DNA of 64,000 nucleotides from Alphaproteobacteria bacterium (GCA_030427385.1 JAUHWR010000001.1:186001-250000), one strand, 5' to 3'. Shown: positions 28,443-39,073, counted from the stretch's first letter. The notes: generated by a model not told the origin, from the sequence alone. Numbers and translations: made by a program.

Positions 28443-30287
28443 GTGCACCCTTTCCAAACCGGTACAGACATTATTCGGGAATATTGCAAACTTCTGCCAT
28501 TAACCCCCGGTGTGTACCGCATGTTTAATGAGGCAGGAGAAGTGCTCTATGTTGGAAAAGCAAAGGCGCTAAAAAATCGTGTGGTTAGCTATACCCGCGC
28601 CAATGGATTATCCGTTCGTATCCAGCGCATGGTATCCCAAACACGCAGTATGGAATTTATTCACACGAAGACCGAGGCTGAAGCGCTTTTACTTGAGTCT
28701 AATTTAATCAAGAAATTAAAGCCTCCTTTCAACGTAGTTTTCCGTGACGACAAATCCTATCCTTTTATCGAAGTGAATATAGAACACGATTATCCGCGCG
28801 CCGCAAAATATCGGGGCTTAAAGAAGAAAGAGGGTGAGTTTTATGGCCCGTTTGCGAATGCCGGCGCGGTAAACCGTACTTTGATTGCCCTGCAAAAGGC
28901 ATTTCAAATTAGAAATTGCACGGAAGGAAACTTTCTTAATCGCACGCGCCCGTGCTTGCAATATCATATTAAACGATGTACCGCCCCTTGTGTTGGTTAT
29001 GTTTCTAAAGAAGAATATGGCACGCAGGTACAAGATATGCGCGATTTCCTATCCGGCAAAAGTAATACAATCAAGCAACGCCTTGCCGAGCAAATGGATC
29101 TTGCCGCGGCGGATATGGATTATGAAACCGCCGCCAAATTTCGCGATAAAATCCGCGCACTTAGCGCCATAACAGCGCATCAGGATATTAATATCGATAT
29201 CGTCGGTGATGCCGATGGTATCGGTATCATTCAAATGGGAACGCAAATCTGTATTCAGGTTTTCTTTATTCGGAGTGGCCAGAACTACGGCAACCGCAGC
29301 GCAATTCGCAGTCTTGATAACGATATCAGCATAGAGACAGCATTATCGACCTATCTGGCGCAATTTTATGAGAATAAACCCATTCCTGCGACGATATATG
29401 TCTCGCATATTCCTGATGAAAAGGAGTTATTAGAAGAGGCATTTAGCGAACGCATTGAGCGCAAGGTCAAAATTATCAAACCGGAGCGCGGCGATAAATT
29501 ACGCCTGATTGAATTTATATTAAATAATGCGCGCCACGAAATGGCGCAACATGTCGCACAGACATCTTCGCAAGCAAAATTACTACAGGGCGTTGCCGAT
29601 GTTTTTGGAATGGAAGATGCACCCAAACGCATTGAAATATACGATAATTCACACCTCAGCGGGACGGGAATGGTTGGTGCGATGGTGGTCGCGGGGCCGG
29701 AAGGGTTCCAAAAAAATGCCTATCGTAAATTTAACATGCGCACCGCCGATGCATCGGATGATTACGGTATGATGCGCGAAATGATGGAGCGGCGATTTGC
29801 GCGTAGCTTAAAAGAAGGCGAAGGGCCGGGCAGTGAAAATTGGCCTGATCTATTGTTAATTGACGGCGGCAAAGGGCAGCTTTCCGTTGTTGAAGAGACT
29901 CTGCAGGAATTGGGTATTTTGGATGATCTGGTGGTCGTTGGAATTTCGAAAGGGCCGGATCGTAATGCGGGGCGGGAGCAATTCCACATGCGCGGGCGGG
30001 AGGCATTTATGTTGCCGCATTCCGACTCAACTTTGCATTACTTACAACGCTTGCGGGATGAATCGCACCGTTTCGTGATTGGGGCACAACGCACCAAGCG
30101 CAAAATGTCCATCGGCAGCTCTCCGCTGGATGAGATTGCGGGGATTGGTCCAAAAAAGAAAAAGGCGCTTCTTCAATATTTCGGATCTTCAAAGGAAGTC
30201 TCAGTCGCCGCCATTGAAGACCTAAGAAAAGTGGATGGGATCAGTGAGGCAATCGCCACGATGATCTACAATCATTTTCACTCATAA
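28443..30287 (+). CDS. uvrC: Excinuclease ABC subunit C
   Basis: About 614 residues from GTG 28443, with GGGAG ten bases upstream inside the end of dnaB. The order is a GIY-YIG nuclease domain (LPLTPGVYRMF...VLYVGKAKALKNRV), a UVR domain (AAADMDYETAAKFRDKI), the RNase-H-like C-terminal nuclease (RIEIYDNSHLSGTGMVGAMVV, LLIDGGKGQL) and a helix-hairpin-helix end (LDEIAGIGPKKKKALL). It makes both incisions in nucleotide excision repair. It is probably co-transcribed with dnaB. The last ten bases overlap a convergent small gene. Confidence 0.96.
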   Translation: MHPFQTGTDIIREYCKLLPLTPGVYRMFNEAGEVLYVGKAKALKNRVVSYTRANGLSVRIQRMVSQTRSMEFIHTKTEAEALLLESNLIKKLKPPFNVVFRDDKSYPFIEVNIEHDYPRAAKYRGLKKKEGEFYGPFANAGAVNRTLIALQKAFQIRNCTEGNFLNRTRPCLQYHIKRCTAPCVGYVSKEEYGTQVQDMRDFLSGKSNTIKQRLAEQMDLAAADMDYETAAKFRDKIRALSAITAHQDINIDIVGDADGIGIIQMGTQICIQVFFIRSGQNYGNRSAIRSLDNDISIETALSTYLAQFYENKPIPATIYVSHIPDEKELLEEAFSERIERKVKIIKPERGDKLRLIEFILNNARHEMAQHVAQTSSQAKLLQGVADVFGMEDAPKRIEIYDNSHLSGTGMVGAMVVAGPEGFQKNAYRKFNMRTADASDDYGMMREMMERRFARSLKEGEGPGSENWPDLLLIDGGKGQLSVVEETLQELGILDDLVVVGISKGPDRNAGREQFHMRGREAFMLPHSDSTLHYLQRLRDESHRFVIGAQRTKRKMSIGSSPLDEIAGIGPKKKKALLQYFGSSKEVSVAAIEDLRKVDGISEAIATMIYNHFHS

Positions 30288-30430
30288 GGGCAAGAAATAG
30301 TCCTGTCTCTGTCGCCTAAATTTGAGGGGTTTGTAGGCGCCTTTTCAGTTTCATTCTTAGGTTTTTTATCTTCTACGTCCTTTGGTGTTTGCAGAGAACT
30401 TTTAAAATCATCGGTCATATTCGAGGGCAT
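30278..30430 (-). CDS. Small 50-residue protein after the DUF1636-like gene
   Basis: ATG 30430 (MPSNMTDDFKSS) lies two bases after the stop of the upstream gene and has GGAG at a suitable distance, so translation is likely coupled. The product is hydrophilic, lysine- and proline-rich, and ends in GDRDRTISCPYE. This weakly recalls the GDWE...DF end of the DUF1674/SDHAF4 complex-II assembly family, but I do not consider it established. The end overlaps the uvrC end by ten bases. Confidence 0.55.
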   Translation of the reverse strand: MPSNMTDDFKSSLQTPKDVEDKKPKNETEKAPTNPSNLGDRDRTISCPYE

Positions 30431-30432
30431 AT

Positions 30433-30816
30433 TTATCTCCTTTTTTCTACTTCATCCAACATTGCGGGGATTCTTGCAAGAACTGTTTCTTTTAATGCAT
30501 GCGGGCGGTCATGTTTCATCATCTTTTCTCCTTGCTTAAAGGAACAGTATTTTTGAAACCCTTCTATAATATCATCTTCGTCTTTGTTTGATATTAACGG
30601 CCCAAACACAAGGGTTTCACGCCCTTTTCCTTGGAATGCGACGACCTCATGATGTTCACAAAATCCCATACAGGAAACGGCGCGAATTTTTTGGTCTGAA
30701 ACTATTTTTTTTAAAATATTTTTTCGCATGATTTTCGCAGATTGAGCCATTTGCGGCTCGTTATTATCATGGCCACAATCATGGCAGATTAAAATCTCAC
30801 ATTGTCTGCTTGTCAT
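30433..30816 (-). CDS. DUF1636-like metal-binding protein
   Basis: 127 residues. Two paired-cysteine motifs, ICHDCGHD near the N-terminus and VSCMGFCEHHEVVAFQG in the middle, followed by ETLVFGPL, fit the DUF1636 thioredoxin-like (2Fe-2S) ferredoxin fold. A lysine-rich extension of about 35 residues follows. The family is often near cobalamin or metal-homeostasis genes; no such neighbour is present here. It is followed after two bases by a 50-residue gene. Function is unknown; an iron-sulfur or metal-carrier role is inference. Confidence 0.7.
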   Translation of the reverse strand: MTSRQCEILICHDCGHDNNEPQMAQSAKIMRKNILKKIVSDQKIRAVSCMGFCEHHEVVAFQGKGRETLVFGPLISNKDEDDIIEGFQKYCSFKQGEKMMKHDRPHALKETVLARIPAMLDEVEKRR

Positions 30817-30873
30817 TTTTTACCGTCTTGATAATGTCTGTTTGTAAATAATCTAACCTAGGAGTTTTAATAA

Positions 30874-31626
30874 ATGAAGCCATATTTTTTATCCGCTGTT
30901 ACAGGCATAGCACTCGTTACAATGCCCTCTATTGCTGACGCAGCGAGACATGGCGGCGCGCCGTATGTCAACGGAATTGTAGAGAAATTTGTAGCACATG
31001 CCGACCCCGCTATTTTAGAAAATGCAGATGTTGCTAAGAAACTTGATGCGTTTCAAGCCATCACACAAGAAAACCCTTGGCTAACAAATGAAGTTGATTT
31101 AGCAGGTAAATCCCCGGAAGAGATTGACGCATTTTATGCTGAATATACGCCTCTTTTTGAAAAGCTAACTAATATAGCTACGGAAATAAAAGCAACTTAT
31201 GGTGAGCTTATCTCTGAGCCGGATGTGGCGATGGCGTTTTTGGATAATGTTGATGCACCAGCAGATTTAAACGACAGATCCGTGGATGCAGGTAAATTTG
31301 CGTACGGTTATTTGGATGACCTAAGTGAAGTCGCAAGCAATGATGTTGTAATCAGCCATAACTTGCAAATTATTGAAGAAGCGTGCAAAAAATTAGGCGG
31401 TCAATCAAATTGCTTTGAGCGTTTTGCATCGGCAGAACAAAACATAGCAGATCATATTCCAACACATACAGTTTTCCATGCTATGCGCGGTATTGGCATA
31501 CGTATGCGGGATTTACCCGAAACAACAAAAAACGATAGAATTATTGCGGCAACATTCTTGGATGTTTGTGGGCCAGATCAACAAGAGGCCTCGATAAATA
31601 TGAATTTTGATTTTTCTAAATCTTAA
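30874..31626 (+). CDS. Secreted protein of unknown function
   Basis: 250 residues with a Sec signal peptide (MKPYFLSAVTGIALVTMPSIADA-A). The mature part is acidic and mostly helical, with two cysteines in CKKLGGQSNCF that could form a disulphide. AGGAG lies upstream of the ATG. I recognise no family. It stands alone, divergent from the DUF1636-like gene, and ends at a shared terminator. Confidence 0.75.
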   Translation: MKPYFLSAVTGIALVTMPSIADAARHGGAPYVNGIVEKFVAHADPAILENADVAKKLDAFQAITQENPWLTNEVDLAGKSPEEIDAFYAEYTPLFEKLTNIATEIKATYGELISEPDVAMAFLDNVDAPADLNDRSVDAGKFAYGYLDDLSEVASNDVVISHNLQIIEEACKKLGGQSNCFERFASAEQNIADHIPTHTVFHAMRGIGIRMRDLPETTKNDRIIAATFLDVCGPDQQEASINMNFDFSKS

Positions 31627-31645
31627 GTCAATATAGAAATGATTT

Positions 31646-31677
31646 TTTAAAAAAGCCCGATTTTCGGGCTTTTTTTA
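31646..31677. terminator. Bidirectional rho-independent terminator
   Basis: The stem AGCCCGA/TCGGGCT (31654-31660 and 31664-31670) is flanked by A- and T-runs. It serves the convergent genes ending at 31626 and 31675. Confidence 0.9.
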
Positions 31678-32316
31678 ATCCCAGGCCAAGTCCCATTCCA
31701 GGCCGACGCGGATTTCATGGGCGGAATAATCTATATCGCTTTGACCAAGTCCGATATCTGATCCGTCCACATAACGATAGCCCGCCGTCCATGCAAAATT
31801 GTCTTTCACGCGATATTTCACGCCTGTTCCGACGTTCCACATCAGATTATAGCTGCTATCATTGACATTCGCGCTAAAGGCGCCGGGATCGTTAATGCTG
31901 CCGCTATGGCGACCAACGCCTAAACCCGCTGTGACGTAAGGTTGCGTTTTCCATCCGCCAATATCAAAATCGTAATATCCGTTAAGAAATAAGATAGAGC
32001 TGCTGATATCGCCGTTGACGGGTGTTGTGCCTGTTCCGACGACATATGCGCTTTCGATATCTGACTTGCGATAGGATAGTTCAGCTTCCATGCGCAGGTT
32101 TTTGTTGAAACGTAATCCGAGCGCACCTGCAAAATTCAATGTATTTTCCGGCTCATAACTGCCGCTGCTTGGTGTGGCGCTATCGCTGAAATCAAGATCA
32201 TTTAATCCGGAAAATCCCGCATATCCGGCAAAATAGAGCCGTTTCGTTTGGGCGTGCGCCGCCGTGGATAATGTTAAAAGTGCAATACAAAGTGCAGAGG
32301 GTAAAAGCTTTTTCAT
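31675..32316 (-). CDS. Outer-membrane beta-barrel protein
   Basis: 213 residues with a clear signal peptide (MKKLLPSALCIALLTLSTAAHA). The rest alternates polar and aromatic residues as in 8-stranded OmpA/Opa-type barrels (GALGLRFNKNLRMEAELSYRKSD, YVTAGLGVGRH, GTGVKYRVKDNFAWTAGYRYVDGSD) and ends in EIRVGLEWDLAWD. No OmpA-like peptidoglycan domain is attached. The role is probably structural or surface; a specific function cannot be given. Confidence 0.82.
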   Translation of the reverse strand: MKKLLPSALCIALLTLSTAAHAQTKRLYFAGYAGFSGLNDLDFSDSATPSSGSYEPENTLNFAGALGLRFNKNLRMEAELSYRKSDIESAYVVGTGTTPVNGDISSSILFLNGYYDFDIGGWKTQPYVTAGLGVGRHSGSINDPGAFSANVNDSSYNLMWNVGTGVKYRVKDNFAWTAGYRYVDGSDIGLGQSDIDYSAHEIRVGLEWDLAWD

Positions 32317-32458
32317 GAAATACTCACTTCAGGTCAGAAGTTTTAGACAATTCAGGATAAGTTAAAATAGCAATCGCTTCAACCGATTATATGATTTTAT
32401 TAAAAAATTATCGCGACAATGTTTCCCATTTTTTGATTTTCGTGGTTAATATCAGGCT

Positions 32459-33184
32459 ATGAGTGATAAAAAACCACCCTCCGATAAAAACGGCCCAAAC
32501 ACACCCGGCAAAAAACCGCGCGTCAAACATAAACGCACGGCGCGAGATCCGTCCCAAAGTGTGAAAACCTCAAAGGGGCGGAAAACATCGTCAACGCAAT
32601 GGCTGAAACGTCAGTTGAATGATCCGTATGTACGGGAGGCAGAATTACAAGGCTATCGATCCCGCGCGGCATTTAAATTAATCGAAATGAATGACAAGCT
32701 GGATTTCCTGCGGAAGGGGCAGGTGATCGTTGATCTGGGCGCAGCGCCCGGCGGATGGTCACAAGTTGCGGCAAAATTGGGCGCAAAAGTCGTGGCGATT
32801 GATATTCTGGAGATGGATGAGCTGGCCGATGTGGAATTTACGCAGATGGATTTTACCGATAATGATGCCTCGGATAAGTTGCTGGAGATGCTCGGCGGTC
32901 GCAAAGCGGATGTGGTGATGTCGGATATTGCGCCAAATACCATCGGGCATAAACAAACCGATCACTTACGGATTATGGCGCTTGCTGATATGTCATACGA
33001 TTTTGCAAAGGATGTTTTAAAAGAAGGGGGGATTTTCATCACAAAAGTGCGCCAAGGCGGCACGCAAGATGATCTTTTAAAAGAGCTCCGTAAAAATTTC
33101 GAAACTGTTAAACATATAAAGCCCCCCGCCAGCCGTAAGGACAGTGCGGAGATGTATGTCGTGGGAATTGGGTTTAAGAAATAG
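32459..33184 (+). CDS. rlmE: 23S rRNA 2'-O-methyltransferase RlmE (FtsJ)
   Basis: 241 residues. A basic N-terminal extension of ~45 residues precedes the core. YRSRAAFKLIEMNDK carries the catalytic lysine, VDLGAAPGGWSQVAA is the SAM site, MSDIAPNTIGHKQTDH holds the catalytic aspartate, and FITKVRQGG and SRKDSAEMYVV hold the other catalytic residues. It methylates U2552 of 23S rRNA late in 50S assembly. The end overlaps the convergent gene at 33174 by eleven bases. Confidence 0.95.
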   Translation: MSDKKPPSDKNGPNTPGKKPRVKHKRTARDPSQSVKTSKGRKTSSTQWLKRQLNDPYVREAELQGYRSRAAFKLIEMNDKLDFLRKGQVIVDLGAAPGGWSQVAAKLGAKVVAIDILEMDELADVEFTQMDFTDNDASDKLLEMLGGRKADVVMSDIAPNTIGHKQTDHLRIMALADMSYDFAKDVLKEGGIFITKVRQGGTQDDLLKELRKNFETVKHIKPPASRKDSAEMYVVGIGFKK

Positions 33185-33605
33185 GTTCTGGAGGTTTACA
33201 TCTGGGAGAATGTTCGATTAACATGGCTTGATATAAAATAAAGTCATCTTTTATTTCGCGTCTTTCTGCAGGCGTTGGTATTTTTGGAAAATCAAATGAT
33301 CCTATACCCTTACTTCTTTCGGCTATCAAAGCTTCCATACATACGTCATCAATTTCTGTTGTTTCACCTATTAGGCAATTTCCACAAAGGTCTATGTAGG
33401 CTTGCTCAATAGTTGTAAAATCAGGCAAAGTCTCTCCATCAAATTTACCTATGCGGATACCCAAAACGCGATGGCATGTTTCTTCGCTACGGCTTAAATG
33501 ATTATCGGCCTCGTTTTTTCTGGCGTCCAAAATATTAAAGGCTTTCTCTTCAGGGGTCGTTTCTGGAGTGCGTGATCTAAAGAAAATACGGGATAAAAAA
33601 GACAT
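33174..33605 (-). CDS. Hypothetical cytosolic protein
   Basis: 143 residues, with AGGAG upstream of the ATG (33605). It is largely helical. Four cysteines (ETCHRV, DLCGNCL, VCMEA) and one near the C-terminus (PRCKPP) could bind a metal, but no known motif is matched. There is no signal peptide. It is convergent with rlmE and divergent from guaB. Confidence 0.65.
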   Translation of the reverse strand: MSFLSRIFFRSRTPETTPEEKAFNILDARKNEADNHLSRSEETCHRVLGIRIGKFDGETLPDFTTIEQAYIDLCGNCLIGETTEIDDVCMEALIAERSKGIGSFDFPKIPTPAERREIKDDFILYQAMLIEHSPRCKPPEPIS

Positions 33606-33690
33606 TCGTTTTACTCCTCATTCATGTATTATTTTTCGTATTGTAGGAGTGTTATATTTTTTTTCAACAAAATATTCAAATTTTTACTAG

Positions 33691-35265
<1,575 letters not shown>

Positions 35266-35283
35266 AAGATTGTCAGGCTGTAC

Positions 35284-35685
35284 CTAAACATTATCATCAA
35301 ACAGCCTTAGCAATTCATCACTTAATTCTGATGCGATCTGCAGGCTTTTGGCATTGGCTTTATAGGTGATTTCCGCTTGTTTTAAATTCACGATTTCTTC
35401 GGCTAGATCCGTATTTGGCACGCCGATTAACCCATCTGTATCCGCAAAGGGGGAATCCGGGGCATAAGACGGTACAAAGCCGGGGTTTTTAGTTGTAACG
35501 TCCGTGCGGACGCCGCCGCTCTCAATAGCGGTCTGCGTGGATAGCTTGGTTGCATAGGGCAAATTGCCTGTATCCCCAGATAAGCTGCCGCTGGTCGAAA
35601 CATTTGCGATATTCGACGCAGCGACGCTCACTTTCTGTGAACTGGCTGTGAGCCCTGACAACGCATTTGACACTGCGTTAAACAT
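35284..35685 (-). CDS. Flagellar basal-body rod protein (FlgC-like)
   Basis: 133 residues. The N-terminal rod motif LSGLTASSQKVSVAASNIANVSTSG and the C-terminal TDLAEEIVNLKQAEITYKANAKSLQ are the conserved coiled-coil ends shared by FlgB/C/F/G and hook proteins. The length fits FlgC. It is alone, not in a flagellar operon, so it may be an extra copy or an axial-family protein with another use. It is convergent with guaB. Confidence 0.78.
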   Translation of the reverse strand: MFNAVSNALSGLTASSQKVSVAASNIANVSTSGSLSGDTGNLPYATKLSTQTAIESGGVRTDVTTKNPGFVPSYAPDSPFADTDGLIGVPNTDLAEEIVNLKQAEITYKANAKSLQIASELSDELLRLFDDNV

Positions 35686-35745
35686 AACTTAATAATAGCA
35701 TGTAATATTTAAATTATTTGTTAACAAAATATTGGTGTTTTCACG

Positions 35746-36216
35746 ATGATCAAGCAAACTCTTATGGCAACCATTGTGGTTGTGATGATCTCCTCTCCCG
35801 CCGCAGCAGCGCCTAAGCCATGGATTTTTAGTTGGTGGCCTGGTCATTTCGCGGAAATTGAGCGCCGTAAGGAATTACAACTTAATCATAAGGATTTACA
35901 TGCACGTCAGTGGGATTCTAAAAAATGGAACCCTGATGTCTGGATTCAGCAAGAAGGTGATGGTTTGGAATTAATCAATGGTTTCTATGAAGCCGGAATT
36001 TTGAAAGATCAGACCTACAAAAACACCGTGCCTTATCTTCATGTTGGTCCGAATTACTACAAGTTAAGCGGCTATGATCAACGTCGTATTTTACAATCAA
36101 TTGATGAAGTGTATGGCATTACAAATATCGAGACGGATGATTTGTTTTTTATATATGATGATAACAAGCGCCGCATTATTGGGACCTATACTAAACATGG
36201 CCTTCAGCAGGATTAA
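35746..36216 (+). CDS. Secreted protein of unknown function
   Basis: 156 residues with signal peptide MIKQTLMATIVVVMISSPAAAA. The mature protein is rich in Trp, Tyr and His (PWIFSWWPGHF, KWNPDVWIQQEGDG, YLHVGPNYYKLSGYDQR). I recognise no named family. It contains no cysteines. It is followed by a strong terminator. Confidence 0.72.
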   Translation: MIKQTLMATIVVVMISSPAAAAPKPWIFSWWPGHFAEIERRKELQLNHKDLHARQWDSKKWNPDVWIQQEGDGLELINGFYEAGILKDQTYKNTVPYLHVGPNYYKLSGYDQRRILQSIDEVYGITNIETDDLFFIYDDNKRRIIGTYTKHGLQQD

Positions 36217-36218
36217 TT

Positions 36219-36251
36219 AAAAAAAAGCGGCTCAAAAGGCCGCTTTTTTTT
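36219..36251. terminator. Bidirectional rho-independent terminator
   Basis: An A-run, GCGGC...GCCGC stem and T-run lie between two convergent genes (ends 36216 and 36267). Confidence 0.9.
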
Positions 36252-36266
36252 TAACGCTAAACTTAA

Positions 36267-37028
36267 TTAATGCGCGTTATCTGATTTATCTGTTTCTTCA
36301 TCATCATTCTCTTCTGAGGGAGGAGACACTTCTTCAACTTTATCTGAATCGTTTTCGACGCTATTTTCTGACTCTGTATCGTTTTCTACATCGGCATCTG
36401 CTTCGCCCTCAGTAGCAGCAGAATCTTGTGGTGTAGTTTCTTCTTCGCTCACTTCTGGCTCAGGCGCTAATTCAGCCTTCTCCGCTTCGATTGCGGCATC
36501 GGTCGGGAGTGCGATTGGCGCATCGCCGATAGTACGAAGCCATGCGATGATTGCGGCTCTATCTTCGGTTTTCTTGACACCTGCATAGGCCATCTTGGTG
36601 CCTGAAATATAAACTTTTGGATTATAAAGAAATTTATTCATCTCTTCATAACTCCAATTTCCGCCATGGCTTGTCATGGCTTCGGAATAGGCAAAGCCGG
36701 AATGGTGTCCTTTTTGTGCCCCCATGGCGTTCCATAAATTCGGACCTATTTTGTTAATACCTCCTTTATCGAAGGAATGACATGCGGCACAGGCCTTGGA
36801 CAGTTTTTCACCTCGTGCAACCTCTGCGGTGGCAATTAAATGAAGCAATGGTTCTGGGCCGCTAGGGCCGGCGGCAGGGCCGGCAACAGATGCAACCCCC
36901 TCAATTGGGACGGCATCTTCTTCAAGTGCATGCGGGTGCATCACAAGGTCTGAAACGAAACTTGCGGTACCGGCTGTAATACCGGCAACGAGGAGGGCTG
37001 CAAAAAGCTTGTTAAATTCTAGGTTCAT
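36267..37028 (-). CDS. Membrane-anchored class I cytochrome c (CycM-like) with acidic tail
   Basis: 253 residues. One N-terminal membrane anchor (FAALLVAGITAGTASFVSDLV) and a Gly/Pro/Ala linker precede the cytochrome domain. The domain has heme site CAACH (ACAACHSFDKGG), IGPNLW and axial Met in GTKMAYAG. The last ~70 residues are very acidic and low in complexity. Membrane-bound c-type cytochromes of this type carry electrons between complex III and terminal oxidases. The acidic tail is unusual in length and may be an electrostatic docking or interaction segment. Confidence 0.88.
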   Translation of the reverse strand: MNLEFNKLFAALLVAGITAGTASFVSDLVMHPHALEEDAVPIEGVASVAGPAAGPSGPEPLLHLIATAEVARGEKLSKACAACHSFDKGGINKIGPNLWNAMGAQKGHHSGFAYSEAMTSHGGNWSYEEMNKFLYNPKVYISGTKMAYAGVKKTEDRAAIIAWLRTIGDAPIALPTDAAIEAEKAELAPEPEVSEEETTPQDSAATEGEADADVENDTESENSVENDSDKVEEVSPPSEENDDEETDKSDNAH

Positions 37029-37077
37029 AGGTATTTATTGTTTCTATTTTGTAAAACCTATTTAGAATATCTGAACC

Positions 37078-37929
37078 ATGACGTCAATAAAACAAAAAAT
37101 CATTTCTTTTCAAGGGGCACTCGGTGCGAATTCCGATTTGGCCTGTCGCGCCGTCTATCCGGACTGGGAAACCTTACCTTGTGAGACATTTCAAGATGCT
37201 TTTGACGCTGTAAAAAGCGATAAAGCAACCCGCGCAATGATTCCGATTGATAATACAATTGCCGGGCGTGTGGCAGATGTGCATCACTTAATGCCGGGAT
37301 CGGGCCTTCATATTATCGCCGAGCACTTCGAACCGATTCGCCACGCCTTGATGGGGGTGAAAGGGGTGGATATTAAAGATCTAGAGCACGTCCACAGTCA
37401 TGTTCATGCCATTCCTCAATGTCGTAAGATAATCAAGGAACTTGGATTAAAAGCTCATGTGCATGCCGATACAGCCGGCGCGGCCGAGGAAATAGCGGCG
37501 CGCAATGATCGAAAACATGCGGCGATTGCAACGCCCTTGGCGGCGGAAATTTATGGATTGGATGTGTTGCGCGGCGATATTCAGGATGAGAATCATAATA
37601 CAACGCGGTTCATTGTTTTATCTAAAACCGAATCAATCGCGGACAGACAGCCAGATAAAAACTATATTACTAGCATGATCTTTCGGGTTCGTAATATTCC
37701 GGCGGCCCTTTATAAATCTATGGGCGGGTTTGCAACAAACGGCGTGAATATGTTGAAGCTTGAATCTTATATTGATCCCGATTTTCAAGCTGCACAATTT
37801 TATGTGGATGTTGATGGTCACGTTCAAGATCGCAATATTCAACTGGCCTTGCAGGAGCTAAAATTTTTTGCTGCGGAGTTTACATTGTTAGGTAGCTATG
37901 AGGCGCATGACTTTCGTAAGGGTAATTAA
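37078..37929 (+). CDS. pheA: Prephenate dehydratase
   Basis: 283 residues. A PDT catalytic domain (ISFQGALGANSDLACR..., MIPIDNTIAGRVADVHHLM, NHNTTRFIVLSK) is followed by an ACT regulatory domain (NIPAALYKSMGGFATNGVNMLKLESY). No chorismate mutase domain is fused, as in alphaproteobacteria. It converts prephenate to phenylpyruvate in phenylalanine synthesis and is expected to be feedback-inhibited by Phe through ACT. It overlaps the convergent acetyltransferase gene by four bases. Confidence 0.94.
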   Translation: MTSIKQKIISFQGALGANSDLACRAVYPDWETLPCETFQDAFDAVKSDKATRAMIPIDNTIAGRVADVHHLMPGSGLHIIAEHFEPIRHALMGVKGVDIKDLEHVHSHVHAIPQCRKIIKELGLKAHVHADTAGAAEEIAARNDRKHAAIATPLAAEIYGLDVLRGDIQDENHNTTRFIVLSKTESIADRQPDKNYITSMIFRVRNIPAALYKSMGGFATNGVNMLKLESYIDPDFQAAQFYVDVDGHVQDRNIQLALQELKFFAAEFTLLGSYEAHDFRKGN

Positions 37930-38357
37930 ATCAAGGCATGATACGTAAAATCTAATTTAACACCGAATGATTTATATAGCTGTTGAGCTGCAGCATTATT
38001 TTCTTCGGCGACCCAATAAATTCGCGCCCATTTTTGTTGTTTATGTTCCTGATATAATGCCTGCAGCAATTTTTTGGCAATGCCTTTATTGCGGTGAGAG
38101 GGAAGGGTGAATAAATCTTGCATATAGCAGGCATTATTTATGCTGCCTGTGACGGGATGAAGGATATAATGCAATATCCCCACTAACTCCTCTTTATCAA
38201 ATGCGGCAAATCCAAAAACGGATTGGGCGGGATCGCATAATCTTTGCCATGTTTGTGAGGTAACTTTTTCATTTATATGACCCGCATTATTTTCATTCCA
38301 TAATGGAAGCCATGCCGGGAAATCGTTAAATATCAGGGGGCGTGTTTTTATGCTCAT
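37926..38357 (-). CDS. GNAT-family N-acetyltransferase
   Basis: 143 residues. The acetyl-CoA loop is in LPSHRNKGIAKKLLQALY, followed by YWVAEENNAAAQQLYKSFGVK. Preceding strands (CYMQDLFTLPS) are typical. The substrate is unknown. It lies downstream of the rpsF-rpsR-rplI unit but beyond its terminator. Confidence 0.88.
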   Translation of the reverse strand: MSIKTRPLIFNDFPAWLPLWNENNAGHINEKVTSQTWQRLCDPAQSVFGFAAFDKEELVGILHYILHPVTGSINNACYMQDLFTLPSHRNKGIAKKLLQALYQEHKQQKWARIYWVAEENNAAAQQLYKSFGVKLDFTYHALI

Positions 38358-38385
38358 AGATCAGGATAGCATTAATACCAGCCAT

Positions 38386-38411
38386 AAAAAAATCCCCAAA
38401 AGGGGATTTTT
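38386..38411 (-). terminator. Terminator of the rpsF-rpsR-rplI unit
   Basis: The stem AAAAATCCCC/GGGGATTTTT with a short loop, followed by T residues on the minus strand, lies 25 bases after rplI. Confidence 0.85.
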
Positions 38412-38435
38412 AAATTGTTACATAATATAAGCAGA

Positions 38436-39053
38436 TTAAGCTGCTTCAGACTCTGCATTTTCTTCTGATGCTGTCTCTGCTTCAGCATCCGCAGCTTCTT
38501 CTGCATTTTCTTCGGCGCTAGTATCTTCTTTTTCTGCTTCTTCCATTGCACCGGCTATCAAAGCTTTGCCAAGTTCTCTTTGAGTTTTGGCTTCGCTTTC
38601 TGTGCGGGCAATATTCACGGTAACATCCAACTTAACTTCTGGGTGAAGCGCGATTGTGACGGGGAATAAACCGATCATTTTAAAGTTCTGGTTCAAATCA
38701 ACCATGTTCCGATCAATCGGTAGGCCTGATTTTTCGGCAACTTCATCGGAAATATCACGTGCGCTGACGGATCCGTAAAGCTGTCCGCCTTCAGATGCTT
38801 GTCGAATAAGGTCGATGGTTAATCCATCAAGTTTTTTCGCATCTTTTTGTGCGGCATCACGTTTTTTCTTATTTTCAGCTTCCAGAACAGATTTTTGTGT
38901 TTCAAAAAAAGCAATGTTATCTGCTGTCGCACGAAGCGCTTTACCTTGTGGCAGAAGAAAATTGCGGGCGAACCCTTGCTTCACATTAACGGTATCACCG
39001 ATACCGCCAAGGCGATCAATATGTTCGAGTAGAATGACTTGTGTGGCTCCCAT
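38436..39053 (-). CDS. rplI: 50S ribosomal protein L9 with acidic C-terminal extension
   Basis: 205 residues. The N-domain reads VILLEHIDRLGGIGDTVNVKQGFARNFLLPQGKA; a connecting helix and C-domain (LYGSVSARDISDEV) follow. The family is usually ~150 residues. Here the last ~40 are almost only E, A, D and S, an acidic low-complexity tail seen in some alphaproteobacteria. L9 binds 23S rRNA and helps keep the reading frame. It is the third gene of the unit. Confidence 0.97.
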   Translation of the reverse strand: MGATQVILLEHIDRLGGIGDTVNVKQGFARNFLLPQGKALRATADNIAFFETQKSVLEAENKKKRDAAQKDAKKLDGLTIDLIRQASEGGQLYGSVSARDISDEVAEKSGLPIDRNMVDLNQNFKMIGLFPVTIALHPEVKLDVTVNIARTESEAKTQRELGKALIAGAMEEAEKEDTSAEENAEEAADAEAETASEENAESEAA

Positions 39054-39073
39054 AATATGGTCCTTTCAAAATT

